The translations under genes were made by a program, and so were the position numbers. Positions 32,922 to 44,864 of a stretch of 64,000 nt of DNA are shown here, piece by piece. Positions within the stretch are counted from its first letter, which is position 1, and the number at the start of each line of letters is the position of its first letter. Source of the DNA: Salvia splendens (Eukaryota; Streptophyta; Magnoliopsida; Lamiales; Lamiaceae); assembly GCF_004379255.2 (NCBI RefSeq), contig NC_056047.1, positions 17,560,293-17,624,292 on the forward strand, in the 5' to 3' direction. The notes under the pieces were generated by a model. The model saw nothing but the letters and a program-made list of their open reading frames with translations, was not told where the DNA came from and made no database searches.

Positions 32922-33712
32922 ATATGATAACCCCTAAATATCGTAATAACCCTATAACCAAATCTGAACCACACATATTTTCTAATCTTGTGGTTGAGAT
33001 TCAAACTAAGATTTACTTCATAAAAAAAAAACGCGAGGTAAATATGTCATTTCCCTCATTTAATTTCTGAATTGATAAACCTAACATAAAATGATACTTT
33101 TGACTGATAAAATGATAAAATGATATATGTTAGGTTTATTGCATATAATGATAGTTTTGCCGGACAGAATGATACTCTGAGTTGATAAAATGATAATTTT
33201 GACTGATAAAATGATAAAATGATAAAATGTTAGGTTTATTGCATAGAATGATAGTTTTGCCGGATAGAATGATACTCTGAGTTGATAAAATGATACTTTT
33301 GACTGATAAAATGATAACTGACAAGAATTTATTATGCATCCACACGATTATGCAGACTGTCAAAACACAATTCAGTTTACTCTACCCATGTTGAATCTAG
33401 TCCACAACCAATCCACATCAATATAAAAGACTCAGACGCCATATACATACATACATACATACATACGTGTAACTGAACCGCATACATCTGTATACCATGG
33501 GAAATAAGATTTTACGTATTTAAATGAGCGAAATTTGGATACGTAAATTTTATCATGAGCGAAATTCAGAAATTAAATGAGCGAAATGACATATTTTTCC
33601 TTTGCGTCTTTTTTATGAAGGAAAGCTAAGTTTGAATCTAGACCACGTGATTTTAAAAATGTGTGGTCCAGATTTAGTTATAGGGTTATTACGGAAATTG
33701 GGTTTATCATTA
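32922..33712. repeat. long inverted-repeat element with internal tandem repeats
   Basis: Arms of about 150-190 bp: the left (32922-33072, from TGATAACCCC through GTAATAACCCTATAACC to CTCATTTAATTTCTGAATT) is the imperfect reverse complement of the right (about 33555-33712). Between them a repeat of about 100 bp (TGATAAAATGATAC and TTAGGTTTATTGCATA words) occurs two to three times at 33088-33322. A CATA microsatellite lies at 33447-33466. The superfamily is unknown; the long TIR suggests a Mutator-like or foldback element. No target duplication identified. Confidence 0.6.
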
Positions 33713-33733
33713 TAATGCACCCCTAAAAGTTTA

Positions 33734-33915
33734 ATCCCTCTGTTTCCTTTTTAGTTTGTTCCATAAAAAATGTCATATATTTCTCTTTTGAAAAAAGTTC
33801 ATTCTCAAATCAATTATAAAATTATATTTTCTCTCACCACTTAACACACAAAATAACATCTCTTAAAATTCCAAGTCATCTTCCAAGTGTGACATCTATT
33901 ATGGAACGGATGGAG
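33734..33915. mobile_element. Stowaway MITE, diverged
   Basis: ATCCCTCTGTTTCC at the left and GGAACGGATGGAG at the right, TA at both sides. 182 bp. Confidence 0.65.
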
Positions 33916-33941
33916 TAGTATTGTGATAAAGGAATTTGTAA

Positions 33942-35126
33942 GAGCATCTCCAATGGCAGCGTCAGCATAGGCACGCCGATTTTTCGTGTTGACTTCCGGA
34001 CGGCGGTGAAACACTATATATACGCGCTGACTTCCGGACGGCGGTGGACCCCGAGGAGAAGACTTATCTTCGCGTATTGCTCCGGAGCATGCGTGAAGAA
34101 TTGGAGGGGTTTCAGAGGGATACCGGCGGAAGTAGCGGCGGCGTTGGGGGCGACGGAGGCGGCGACGACGGAGGCGAGGACGGCGGCGAGGAGTGATTTT
34201 TTATGTATTTTTTTTGTACTTTTTAATTTTTGTATTTTTTTAAATTAAAGTACTTTTTTATAAATTATTGTATTTTTTTATAAATTTTAATATTATTATT
34301 CTGTATATGTCTCGTAAATTAAATTTCGTATGTTGCTACGATTGTAAATTAAATTATATAATTGTTATTAGTGATGTGGATAGGCTATGAGAGGGCTATG
34401 GGAGGGCTATTGCATGTCCAGATGATGTGGCAGGAGGATTTTAGTGCAGATGATGTGGCAGTGGGAAGGTTATGGGAGGGCTATTGCATGTCCAGAACCA
34501 TTGGAGATGCAAGATAAGTCTTCTCCTCGGGGTCCACCGTCGTCCGGAAGTCGGCTAAGGTCTTCACCATTTGAGCGCGCGTTTGTTGACGCGCGAAGAA
34601 TTTGAGCTCATCGATGGACCTACCGAGGGGGATGCCGACTGGACCTCCTGGGAACTCAGGGTGCCCCCCTCGCTTCCCGTTGCGCCCGCCTTTGGCCAAC
34701 CAGGTACATGTTGTAGTACCCGGTCATCGGAGGCCAACCACCTTCCACGGGAGCCGGGGGAGTCTGAGACCCATTCGTCACTGGAGTACCTTCGTAGTTG
34801 TTCTCCATTTCTCGTTGTTGATCTTGTACAGAAATGAAGATAGAGAGAGTACTCGTTAATACAAGTGGTGCGAATGAAAATGACGTCAAAAGCGCGTATA
34901 TATAGTGTTTTGAAAAATTTTTAAAAAAAATAAAATTATGACGCCGGTCTGACTCCGATTCGGGGCCTACAATGGCGCCGTGAGAGTCGGCGTTAGTCCA
35001 AAAATCGGCGTAGGCGCGCCGATTTTGACGCCGGTTTCGCTGACGCCGGCTGCAATGGTTCGGCGTCAGCACCGGCGTCCGCGAAAAATCGGCGTGCCTA
35101 CGCTGACGCCGCCATTGGAGATGCTC
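33942..35126. mobile_element. rearranged Harbinger derivative with split, inverted ORF1
   Basis: Outer ends GAGCATCTCCAATGGC on both sides, flanked by TAA (33939-33941, 35127-35129). The right part encodes the 5' half of an ORF1 on the minus strand (ATG 34812, MENNYEGTPVTNG..., reaching DPEEKTYL near 34510; TATA box near 34893-34908 read in reverse). The left part (34028-34197, plus strand) holds the matching 3' half (VDPEEKTYLRVLL ... Gly/Asp-rich tail, stop TGA). About 45 bp are duplicated in inverted orientation at the breakpoint. An inner terminus-like GAACCATTGGAGATGC ends at 34510. Not functional. Confidence 0.8.
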
Positions 35127-35129
35127 TAA

Positions 35130-35742
35130 GTAGCAGTGAAATTAGCAACTTTGGTTGTGTAGTGAATATGTACTGTAGTATATATGTAAGGAAGTTGTGT
35201 GTGGCAGTGAATTGATGGTGTAGTGTAGTTCTTTTCATAGCTTTTTTTCAGAATTAGTTTTCAGAAACTTTAGGAGAGAGAACCAACTTCTCGTTAGGGG
35301 AGACATTGAGAGAAATTGTTTTGATTTGGCGCTGCACGTTCATGGATTAGGCTTTTAGTAGGAGGCTTTACTATATACTATATAAAAGTATATTCATATG
35401 TCAATAAAGTGGATTAGGAGATCCTTATCGAGTTAGAACTGAATAAGAAGTTCTAATAATGCGACCAACAATTAATACAGTGAACATATAAAATCCTAAA
35501 AATGACTGCAATTTTTTGCTTTGTTCTATTCCAGTTTTAACACTCATAAACTGTCACATTACTACTTTTTACTATACTTGTATTTCCCAATTGAAGTTAA
35601 ATTCGATTTATAGGGAAATTGGGCAACAAAAAAAGATATCATCGCACAAATTAATTCAGGCTATTCAGTTCAGCTAGAGCTGAAAAATTGGCAAGGTAGA
35701 ACTAGAAAAAGCAAATCCAATTATAAATCGGGAACTTGAATA
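35130..35742 (+). promoter_or_regulatory. upstream region of the NUDX23-like gene
   Basis: AT-rich. No repeat or other gene is evident; promoter and 5' UTR of the following gene probably lie here, directly downstream of the Harbinger insertion. Confidence 0.35.
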
Positions 35743-37729
35743 ATGCTCAAAACTATACAAATTCTTGGTTCTCCATCTTCTTCATCCGCCTGTTTTTCCA
35801 GATTCAAGAAACCTTATTCGAATTTCCAGTTAATAATTTCAAGAAGCCAAATCACATTTTGGCGCTTTTCGATTTCGAGAAGCTCGCCTTTTCCGAGCCT
35901 TTCAAATGTCGCACACTCCAGATGAAGGTGTGCCCTCGCCCCCTTCAACGTCTACTGCACTTCACTCAGCTGTGAGCGTTTATTCTTACTCATTTGTTTT
36001 TATTTTATTTCCAGTGTTAATTCAATGATTTATGTGGTTATTTAGTTTGTTGATTTGGTGCTATGATGAATTACTTAGGTTGCAATACAATCATCCTTGG
36101 CGTTTTGTTTGTTTCATTTCATCTCAATATATGTTGCATTAGCTTAGCTTTAGCTGATTAGACTTGGTTTTGAACTGTAATGTTTGATGCATCTAGTTTT
36201 GTCTATACATGAATGAATTTATTGGGAATTTTATGAGAAATGCTGATGGTTACAACAATAGTTAACCGAAGTTATTCTCGTAAATGTGGAACAATTAGAT
36301 ATCGCATATTGATCATTAAGTGTTTGGTGAGCCGTGGCTCTTGGTTTTTGGCGATATCTTTTGCTCAATTCGTTTGGCAGATGATATGCTGCTGGCTAAT
36401 GACTTCGATTTTGTTATTGAGGGACGAGGAGGGTGGATTTAAGCTAATATTGGCTCTGATGTCAGCAGGGCTTTACGAGGAAGATCAATTTCTGTCAATT
36501 GTGCGGTGGCCCAACCAAACACGAGGTGCCTGATGGGGAGGAAAAGCCGAGAGCTATCTGCACTCGGTGTGGGAAAATTGCCTATGAGAATCCCAAAATG
36601 GTAAGAAGAGACCAAGGTTTACAAGCATGGATTATAGTACAGTAACTTTTATGGAACTCTTCGTGTATTGCCATTTTACATTACACGAATCATCCACGTT
36701 AAACTATGTTAATTGTCTAGTGAAATTTCAGATTGCTACAGCTCTAGTTTATCTTCATCCAAGCAAAAGTTTCTCTTTTTTGTGCCTACGATGATCACTT
36801 TTTCTTGCATATCTTGATCACACTAGTAACTTTTTTTCGGGTTAATACTAGGTTGTGGGTTGCCTCATTGAGCATGATAACAAGATACTGTTATGTAAAC
36901 GGAATGTCCAACCTTCTCATGGCCTCTGGTATGCATTTCCACGTGGAATTCCGTTTCAAAAGAGATTCTTATTATCATGGATTATGTCAAGATGCTATTT
37001 TTTTTCTGCATATGAAGGACTCTTCCTGCTGGTTACATGGAGATTGGGGAGTCGGCTGCTGAAGGGGCAATCAGGGAAACGTGGGAGGAGGCGAATGCAC
37101 AAGTCGAGATCCTGTCACCATTTGCTCAGCTGGACATACCCCTTATTGGCCAAGTAAGAAGCATTCTTGATATTAATTTGTCACTTGTTCTCCGTGTCTA
37201 TGGTCTAAAATGGTGCCGGGCGTCCCCTTTTTGGGAGCAGCATGCTATGCTACTTATCTGCATTGTTCGCGTTTATGATAATGATTGGTTCCATGTTTAT
37301 GAATGATGCTGACAGACTTATATTATATTCCTGGCGAAGTTGAAGAGACCTCACTTCGCACCGGGTCCAGAGTCATCGGAATGCAAGCTTTTCGCGCTTG
37401 AGGATATTCCATTCGATTCTCTGGCATTTTCCTCGATGCTGGTCACCTTAAACTTGGTGCGTACATCTACGGATTATCTCAAAGAATCGTAATCCCTTCT
37501 AATTTACCTTCTATATGATGGTTTTTACAGTACATGGAAGATAAGAAAACGGGCAGAGCCAAGTTTCACTACGGCACCATAAACAAACGGTAATTTCCTT
37601 AAATCTACGGGCATTAAAATTTCGTTATACTCGGAGTTTGTCCATTAACTTCTGATGGTTGTTGACAGGCCCGGGACGAGCCCGTCTGAGATCCGTGAGT
37701 ACACTCTGGACAGCCATATGAGATGTTGA
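35743..37729 (+). CDS. NUDX23: Nudix hydrolase 23-like (FAD/ADP-ribose pyrophosphatase), seven exons, exon 1 frame problem
   Basis: Exons 35743-35971, 36469-36600, 36852-36928, 37018-37153, 37316-37456, 37531-37589, 37669-37729, all GT/AG with matching phases from exon 2 on. Exon 1 starts [10 protein letters not shown], a chloroplast transit-like Ser/Phe-rich stretch. Exon 2 has a zinc ribbon (CQLCGG ... CTRCGK). Exons 3-4 hold [12 protein letters not shown] and the Nudix box G-x5-E-x7-RETWEEANA, with Asn where the generic box has Gly. Exon 4 ends QLDIPLIGQ and exon 5 has [14 protein letters not shown]. Plant NUDX23 hydrolyses FAD in plastids. The exon 2 frame needs the frame of ATG 35906 at the end of exon 1, whereas MLKTIQ is in another frame and stops at 35911-35925, so one base has been gained or lost in exon 1 or the gene now starts at 35906 without its transit peptide. 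Confidence 0.8.
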
Positions 37730-38196
37730 AAACGGCCCGCGGTGGAATGTAGAGTTGATTGTAGGTACATAGTTCATTCATGTATATCTAGTGCACAAAA
37801 CAAACGATCTTCCATTTTGATGTTTTATACTCTTCACAAGTTTTTGATTGATTAATATCAATGTAAACTCCTCCATTTCAAACAATGCAGTGCAACGTAA
37901 GATTGCAGAGCCATCGATATAAGAAAATACAGAAATTTAAGACATCGATTTTTAGAGCAGACTAAAGTCGCTGAAGCATAAGTAACACCTTTAAGGGTGT
38001 GTGTTTGTTACTGTGAAATAGAAGGATGCATCAACACAACAAAACAAACATAAGCCGAGATATTAATCATCACAATGCTGTTTCAACCACTACCAATTAC
38101 CAAAGAGCTGTGTTACATAATCAAATCTACTTTTGCACAGCTAGTAGAACCCAAAAAGTTTCACAAAATCACACCACGCCGACACCTCAACGATCC
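37730..38196. other. 3' UTRs of two convergent genes
   Basis: The region between the NUDX23-like stop (37729, plus) and the KHZ-like stop (38197, minus). It should contain both 3' UTRs; no other feature seen. Confidence 0.5.
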
Positions 38197-40767
38197 TCAG
38201 CCTGTTTTTCGCAGCTCGGCCTCACCGTGTGCGAAATGGCACCTCTCCCCGAACGTGCACGACCCTTTTGTGAAGTTCTCACAGAGCTTCGTCTTGAAGT
38301 TGCTACCAGTGGAAGCCGGTCCCCCACCTCCTCCAAAGCCCTTGCCAGGCCCACTCCCTGGCCCAATGCTGACGATCAGCTCCCTCACCATCGCACTCGC
38401 TTGCTGGATTTGTTCGAATGTGCCTTCGAGCTCGATGTTTCTGAGATTTGGATCACTCTCATGGTCTCTGATCGATAGCTTGGCCCCCGTTTGCCGGCAT
38501 ATCTGCTTCGAGTTCACTCCTCCTTTCCCGATGACAGCGCCAGCAAGGGAAGCATCCACGCTGATCTTGGCAGTGGCTGATGCGCCGAAGCTGACTGGAG
38601 GTGGTGGTTCCATTCGGCCGCCACCAAACCTACCGGGCATGGGTCCACCACCACCACGATGATCCTCATGAGATGGTGCAATGGGTTTACCGAGCTCCCA
38701 TTCCCCGTGTGCGAAGTGGCATTTGTCTCCAAATTTGCAGCCTCCTTCAGTTTTGAATTTGTTGCATACTTTGGTTTTGACAGCACCTGGAGCAGCACCA
38801 TTCTGGCCATGCTGGCCATGCATGGGACCTCCTGCCGTTCTGGGGGTTGGAGCCGGGGCCAAGTTCATCATCTGAGCAACAGCATTGTAGCCACCAGGAA
38901 CATAGTGGAGGAAGTGGCAATTCTCACCAAAGGGACAACCAGAAACGCTGCAGAAACAATGCAAAACTAATTACATTACATGACTGCTGCAGAAAGGTCT
39001 TAGCCGCTCAGCAGGAAAACAATGAATCCCTTATCATTTTTCTGCAGAAAGCACTCATACAAATATACTAGTAAATTTTGCCACAAATCATATAACTGAC
39101 TTCAGCATTTTCAAAATAGCATGTGCAAACATAAGACAACTATTAGCTTCATGCCTACTTAGCATTAGTCCCTTTGTAAGTGTCTTTTTTTTCCTTTTAG
39201 AAGAACTATCACAAATAAATCACCAGTAACATGGAAGGATAAGGACAATCAATGATTAGAGTATTAGAGACTAAATAGATGTTTCACATAGCCTCCGAAA
39301 ATTTCTTCTTTAAATATGAAGGATAACTTTGTGCAATTAGAGTCTTAGAGGTGACCCCAGTAACCGAGATCTTCAAGAGTAGATACCAAAAGTCCCTTTC
39401 TTTGATCAATTTTGCAATTAACTTTGTCAAATCTTGAATAATCATATAATATGATCATTGATGACACATACTTGACATTTACTTTCTATCCATTCACATC
39501 AGATACAAAGAGAAAACCCAGGTTAAAGCCAAAACATCAAAATCCAACCAAGCAATTCCATTGTAGAAACAGAAACACGAATGAAAACATACAACACTCT
39601 TAATCAATACAGTGGATGAATTGAGAGATTATGATAAATGCTTAGATCCTAGATGTGCCATAAAGTAAGAATAAGCTACTCGGTCAAATTAGATGAGCAA
39701 ATATTCCAGCATCTCATTTGAATAAAAATGACTGAGTAGGAGTATCATATTTATATCAAGTAGGCCATAGACACTTCATCCACATCATAACTGGATAATG
39801 ATACTAATAGTGTGAATTAGTGAAGAAATCAACTAGATATCAAGCAAGAAAATGGTTATTGAACTTCTTCATGACAACAAAAACTCATGCTGCGTCCAAG
39901 AAGAAACCTCAGTGTTGACTATAACCAGATTTGCTAGAGAAAACACTACAAACTTTTATTGAAACTAGCATTAGTGCTTGCCTGTTGAGTATTAAAGTAT
40001 TAAAACTTTGAATATTATGATTAGGTAGGTTGAGATTTGAACCTGAAAAACTTCGTGCATGGCTTCGATTTGCTTCCTATACCACTTGATAAGGAGTCCA
40101 TTTCTGTTGCAAAACATTAATTACTTCTTCTCAGTTACAGTTGTATTCATTCTTACCATTGCTCATATGATACTTAATAATACCAATGACACTAACTTTG
40201 CACCCAAAATTTTAGAACAAACTCCTGAAAACTTAACAATATTTATTGCTATTTACTGTGGATAACAAATGAAATCCACAATAACTGTACCGAGATCATC
40301 ACATTGCGTAGGTTTCACATTAAAAAAGACAAAAAAACTTAATCCAAAGAAATTATCCAGTAAAAAAGAATGAAGTTCATATTTTTTTTATTAGCAGCTA
40401 GTACTTCAAATCTAACTAATAGTACTGCTTTGCATAATTTCCCGCCACAGCCACAAGAAAAAACAATAAATTTTCAGCTTCGCTAAAAAATCAAACAAGC
40501 AATAACCATAGCTAGCTGCAAGCAATTCAATTTAGAACACCAAATAAATGACCAAGAAACACCTCTACTTAAGCTTTACAATGGGAAAAAAAAGAAGACA
40601 AAAAGTCTAATCGTGGTTAACATTGAGCTAATCATGGGGAGAATTGAGGAACGCCCAAAGTTGAAGCGGGAATTGAAACCTAACTGGCAGCAATATATAC
40701 CTGGCTTAGATTTCTTGAAACCGCCTCCATTAGAAAATTCAGGTCTGCCTCTTTTGCGAGTATCCAT
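38197..40767 (-). CDS. CCCH zinc-finger and KH-domain protein (KHZ1/KHZ2-like), 292 aa
   Basis: Exons on the minus strand: 40767-40701, 40103-40043, 38947-38197 (67+61+751 = 879 nt, 292 aa plus stop), all GT/AG. Starts MDTRKRGRPEFSNGGG, ends HGEAELRKTG. Three CCCH fingers: CTKFFSVSGCPFGENCHFLH (C-x8-C-x5-C-x3-H), CNKFKTEGGCKFGDKCHFAH (same spacing) and CENFTKGSCTFGERCHFAH (C-x7-C-x5-C-x3-H). A KH domain lies between fingers 2 and 3 with the GAVIGKGG loop (GxxG). Arabidopsis KHZ1 (C3H36) and KHZ2 (C3H52) have this layout and act as RNA-binding proteins promoting flowering and senescence; that role is carried over by homology. The small second exon is confirmed by frame continuity across both junctions. 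Confidence 0.93.
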
Positions 40768-42670
40768 AGCTCACAGATCCAAAAACACTGCTCTCCTAAT
40801 ACAAAAAAAAATTGGGGAAAAATCTACAAACTCGAGAGTAAAAGGTAATTTAAGGAGCTAAGTAAGAAGAAAGAGTAGAAAAGAGAGTAACACAACCAAT
40901 TAATTGGTCGAACCCTAATCCTACTCTGAAACTAGGGTTTCTGTCAAAGCTAGAGAGATGGGAGATAAAGGGAAAGGGATAGTAGCGGCTACTATGCCAG
41001 TATTTACTCCAAAATTGTTGAAAAGGGGGGCTTGCAACATTAATATCGATAAGGGTGGAGGACTTGATTTATAATTTACCATAAGTTATGGTGTCTGTTT
41101 GTAATAAAAAAATTTTGTGTGCCGAAACGATGGTTCAAATCTGGGATTTTGAGATATCACGTGCTCTACCGCAGTCACGTGCTGAATTATATGGGCCGAA
41201 TCTTTTAAAAATAGGCTGTAGTCTACTGATTAACCCAATATAGCTTATCACTACTTCTTTCTGATTATTGATAGCAATAGTTGGAGTAACAAGTTTATTT
41301 TCATTTTTAGTAGTAGTATAATTATTTCTCTCTTTTTTCTATCTGTCCACATTTAAATAATAATATTTTAATTATTTATTATTTTACTCATATCACATCA
41401 AGATTTCAAATATAAGTGGAACATTTTTTATTTTGTCCAAGGTTTTATGTAGTTTTATTTTTGTAAGTTGAATGAAAAGATAATAGAGTAAAGGATTTAA
41501 TAAAGTATAAATTATGATTCTTATTTTAAGAAATCCGTCAATTAGTACATAAAAAAAATATGTGTGGAATGAATGGAGTATTAAAATTATTGACAATCAA
41601 CTTGTTTTTACAGAGGAGGATACGTAGACATTTTTTAAAATAAAATAATGATGCTTAGTATGACACCAAAATACCACTTCAAACAATTGTGTAGGTCTGA
41701 AATCATAAAAATTCGAGGAGTCGAAAATTGCTCAACTGCAGTAATAAGAATTCTTTTCATTTAGCAAAAGGTAGTGATATAAATGTACATAAATTGATCA
41801 AACTTTTTCGACATTTTATATTAAAAATTAATTTATAAATATGAATTAACTTAAAGTAAATTACATGATAATCACTTCGTAATAAACACGTAGTAATATT
41901 ACTAGATATTGGAAATTAATTTATGAAATATACTTATTAATTAATTAAAAATAAAATTACAACTCTATTAATTATTCTGCAATAATATAGAAAAAGATAA
42001 AATTTAAATATCTATAAATTTAAGAAAATAAAAAAATTACAGAAAATGAGACCAATAATGTATGTAACTATTGTAGTCTTGTAACTTTGTGATACGTGCT
42101 GCATAGGGTTCAAATGAATATAATTTAGAGCTAATAATATTAAGAAATTGGCGATAAGAAATAGAATCACACATCATATTCAATGGTCTCTCCTACAGTG
42201 AGTTGCTGGAAATTGAATACTTGTGAAGCAATAAAAATCCGACATAAACAGCAGTTGGTGGTGGTGTCTTGGGAAAGTTTAGTATTAGATGTTGATTTGT
42301 GGACCATATATGATGGCTTAAAACTAACATGGGAAAATATGGAAAATGTTGTAAAATATAACAATGTCACATCTTGATTCAAAGAGAAATAAAGGTTGCA
42401 TTCATAGGATTATTAGACACATTTGTTCCTTGGTTAATAATAGTGGTACGTAGAAATTAAGTATATATGTCTATCGCGAAGTGAATTAGGTGATAGACAT
42501 AGACTTATAGCTAATTGGGCATCAAGATCTTTTGACTACTAAATGATCTTCTATAAGGTGTTGTTAATCTTCTTCAGCTACATAAAAATAAATGAAATTA
42601 TATTGTCGATTTGTTGCAGCTTAAGTATATAGCATATATTTTGAGTCTTATATCCAAAATAAAATAGGCA
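40768..42670. other. KHZ 5' leader and promoter, then intergenic DNA
   Basis: 40768-41080 is the probable 5' UTR and promoter of the minus-strand KHZ-like gene. The rest is AT-rich with no gene. A degraded Stowaway-like stretch ends GAATGGAGTA near 41581. Nothing else is recognisable. Confidence 0.4.
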
Positions 42671-42693
42671 ACCTAATGTGGCTAGACGAAATC

Positions 42694-42694
42694 T

Positions 42695-42764
<70 letters not shown>
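42694..42764. repeat. (AAT)n microsatellite
   Basis: About 70 bp of uninterrupted AAT units directly abutting the left end of the Harbinger element, whose target TAA is provided by the array. Confidence 0.95.
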
Positions 42765-42766
<2 letters not shown>

Positions 42767-44632
42767 GCATGTGCAGCGGTGGATGGACGGCGTTCGTCCG
42801 TCCATGCCGCTGGCACGGACAAGCTCCACCGCCGCTGGCACGGCGCTGCTCACTGCGAAGAGCACGTCCGTGCCAGCGAGCAGGCGATGTGGCGGCACGC
42901 GATTGGGCAACGGCATAGCCGTTGCCTTTGAATTTTTTTTTTATTAAAAATCGATTTTTAATTAAAAAAACCGATAAAAAAAATTCACTTCCCAAAAAAA
43001 ATATATCCGTTTTTTACCACTTTTTAATTTTTTTTTATTTTTTTCCCCCAAAAATATACATTTTCATCTATAAATACCCCCACTTTCACACCCAAAAATT
43101 CACACCAAACTACACAATTCTCATCTTCATTCTCCCATATCCATTCTCATCTTCATTCTCCCATATCCATTCTCAATCTTTCTTCCACTCCTACACCATA
43201 ACAATGTCCGGCCACGACGATAACCCCCGGGCTCCGGTTGGAACCCTGAATGGTTTCGTTCACCACCGTTTCCTAGTCCGAAAACGGAATACTCGACCCC
43301 TCCTCAAACCCAAAGTTCGGGCGTTCCGGGTGGCTACCGGCCATACCCAATCGACGACCAAGGTGCCCCCGAAGGGCGATACAGGTGGACACCAGAGCCT
43401 AGGCCGACCGCCCCCTCCCAAACTCCGACTCCTCCTACTCGCGGTGTCCGCACACCGTACACTCTGGCGGAGATGAATAAATTGTTCAAGGCGTACTTGG
43501 AAATCTCCGAAGATCCGGTGGTTGGCGCGAACCACCGGTACATGGCGTAGATGAATAAATTGTTCAAGGCGTACTTGGAAATCTCCGAAGATCCGGTGGT
43601 TGGCACGAACCAATCCGGCGATCACTTTTGGTGGCGCATCGCTCGCCGGTACAATGAAAACCGGCAGCCGGGAACAGTCGAGCGCAACGAGAGTATGGTG
43701 CGCAACGCCATCTTCTGATCCAACGATGAAATTGGCAAGTTCAATAGCTATTTCCTCCAGGAAGAGCGGAATGCGGGGAGCGGCCGGAACGAGGTCGACT
43801 TCATCACTGCCGCGATGAGCACCTACCAATCCATGAACTACAAGTCGTTCAAGTACCTCAACGTTTGGCAGGAGACACGGACGAACCTGAAGTATATGGG
43901 AGGCGTAACATCCTCCTCTAGCGGCTCCTCCAAACGGTCAAGGTCGGTATCCCTATCCGACGACGGCTCCGAAGAAGTGGCTAGCCAACTCGCCAGAGCT
44001 AACTTGAGTAGCCCCGACGCCGGCCCGAGCGGTTCCCAACGCCGACCGCAAGGAAGGAAGAAGGCGGCGGCCAACCACCGTCGAGCCGCGGCTGCATCCG
44101 CCGATGCTCTAGTTCCCGCTCCCGTTCCGTATGAGCCACCTCCACCCCCACCAACTCGTTGTGGCTGCTTTTGGCCCAACTCAATATGGTCGATAGGTCC
44201 ACTATGACCCCCTCGCAACTTCGATCGCACGAGGCCATGATATTAGGCCTCCAAAGACAATTGGGGGTAGTGCCGCCGGATGAGTAGTCGTCCATGGGGG
44301 TATTTTTAGCTTTTAATTATGTAATTTTTAATTTTTAGGAGTTTAATTATGTAATTTTTAATTTTTAGGAGTTTAATTATGTAATTTTTAATTTTTAGGA
44401 TTTTAATTATGTCTTTTTTATTTTATTTGTAATTTGTAATATTTATTGTGGTTTTTTAATGAATTTTAATATTATGGAAATGTTTTTGTTTAATTGAATT
44501 TTAAATTGAATTGTGTTCGTCCATGCGGAAGAGCACAGCTGTGGGTGTTGTGCTCTTGCCAGAGAGCAGGCAGGAATAGTGGCTCCGGGCCCACAACCGT
44601 GCTCGCTGGCAAGAGCACGGTTGTGGATGCTC
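42765..44632 (+). mobile_element. PIF/Harbinger-type element, ORF1 only (copy 2)
   Basis: Left end degenerate (TAGCATGTGCAGCGGTG), right end reverse complement GAGCATCCACAACCGTGCTC, with TAA at both sides (42762-42764, 44633-44635). Same family as 4557-6310 in the opposite orientation; 1868 bp. TATA box CTATAAATAC at 43068-43077. A 30-bp AT-rich tandem repeat (about three units) follows the gene at 44311-44412. No transposase. Confidence 0.82.
43204..44287 (+). pseudogene. Harbinger ORF1 copy 2, broken by frameshifts, duplication and stops
   Basis: Aligned by eye with the 4893-5918 copy. ATG 43204 opens MSGHDDNPRAP, then a frame change near 43235. A 78-bp in-frame tandem duplication (43473-43550 and 43551-43628, MNKLFKAYLEISEDPVVG) has TAG at the end of its first unit (43548-43550). 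TGA occurs at 43716-43718 inside the SANT-like region (HFWWRIARRYNENR). A further frame change lies near 44155, before the conserved final helix ending at TAG 44285-44287. The Ser-rich SSKRSRS block is conserved between copies. Not functional. Confidence 0.85.
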
Positions 44633-44864
44633 TAATATTAGTAGTAGTTGTTGTTGTTGACGGTGCCGCATGCATCAACTCAATCAGTGTTCCTTGACAC
44701 ATGGTAATGTCTGAGCAAGAGACACGTGGCGGGCATGCATCGACACTGTCGCCTACGTGTCACCAGAATGTCGAAATATATACGCCTACATGGAATTTAT
44801 TTGCAGCAGAAAAAGGGTGGAACTGAAAATGCAATCACTGAAGGAAGCCGCAGCGAGTGTCGCC

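Noticed and set aside
33136..33363. 75-codon minus-strand frame rich in Ile/Leu
   Set aside because: It is the translation of the TGATAAAATGATA tandem repeat inside an inverted-repeat element.
38026..38970. Plus-strand frames of 100-195 codons
   Set aside because: Antisense shadows of the CCCH/KH gene, whose minus-strand motifs are unambiguous.
41115..41185. tRNA-like words (GGTTCAAATC and, on the other strand, GGTAGAGCAC)
   Set aside because: The two box-like words are on opposite strands, so they cannot form one tRNA or SINE promoter; no cloverleaf could be drawn.
42922..43476. 184-codon plus-strand frame over the Harbinger copy 2 promoter and N-terminus
   Set aside because: It begins in the AT-rich leader upstream of the TATA box and follows the wrong frame after the frameshift in ORF1.
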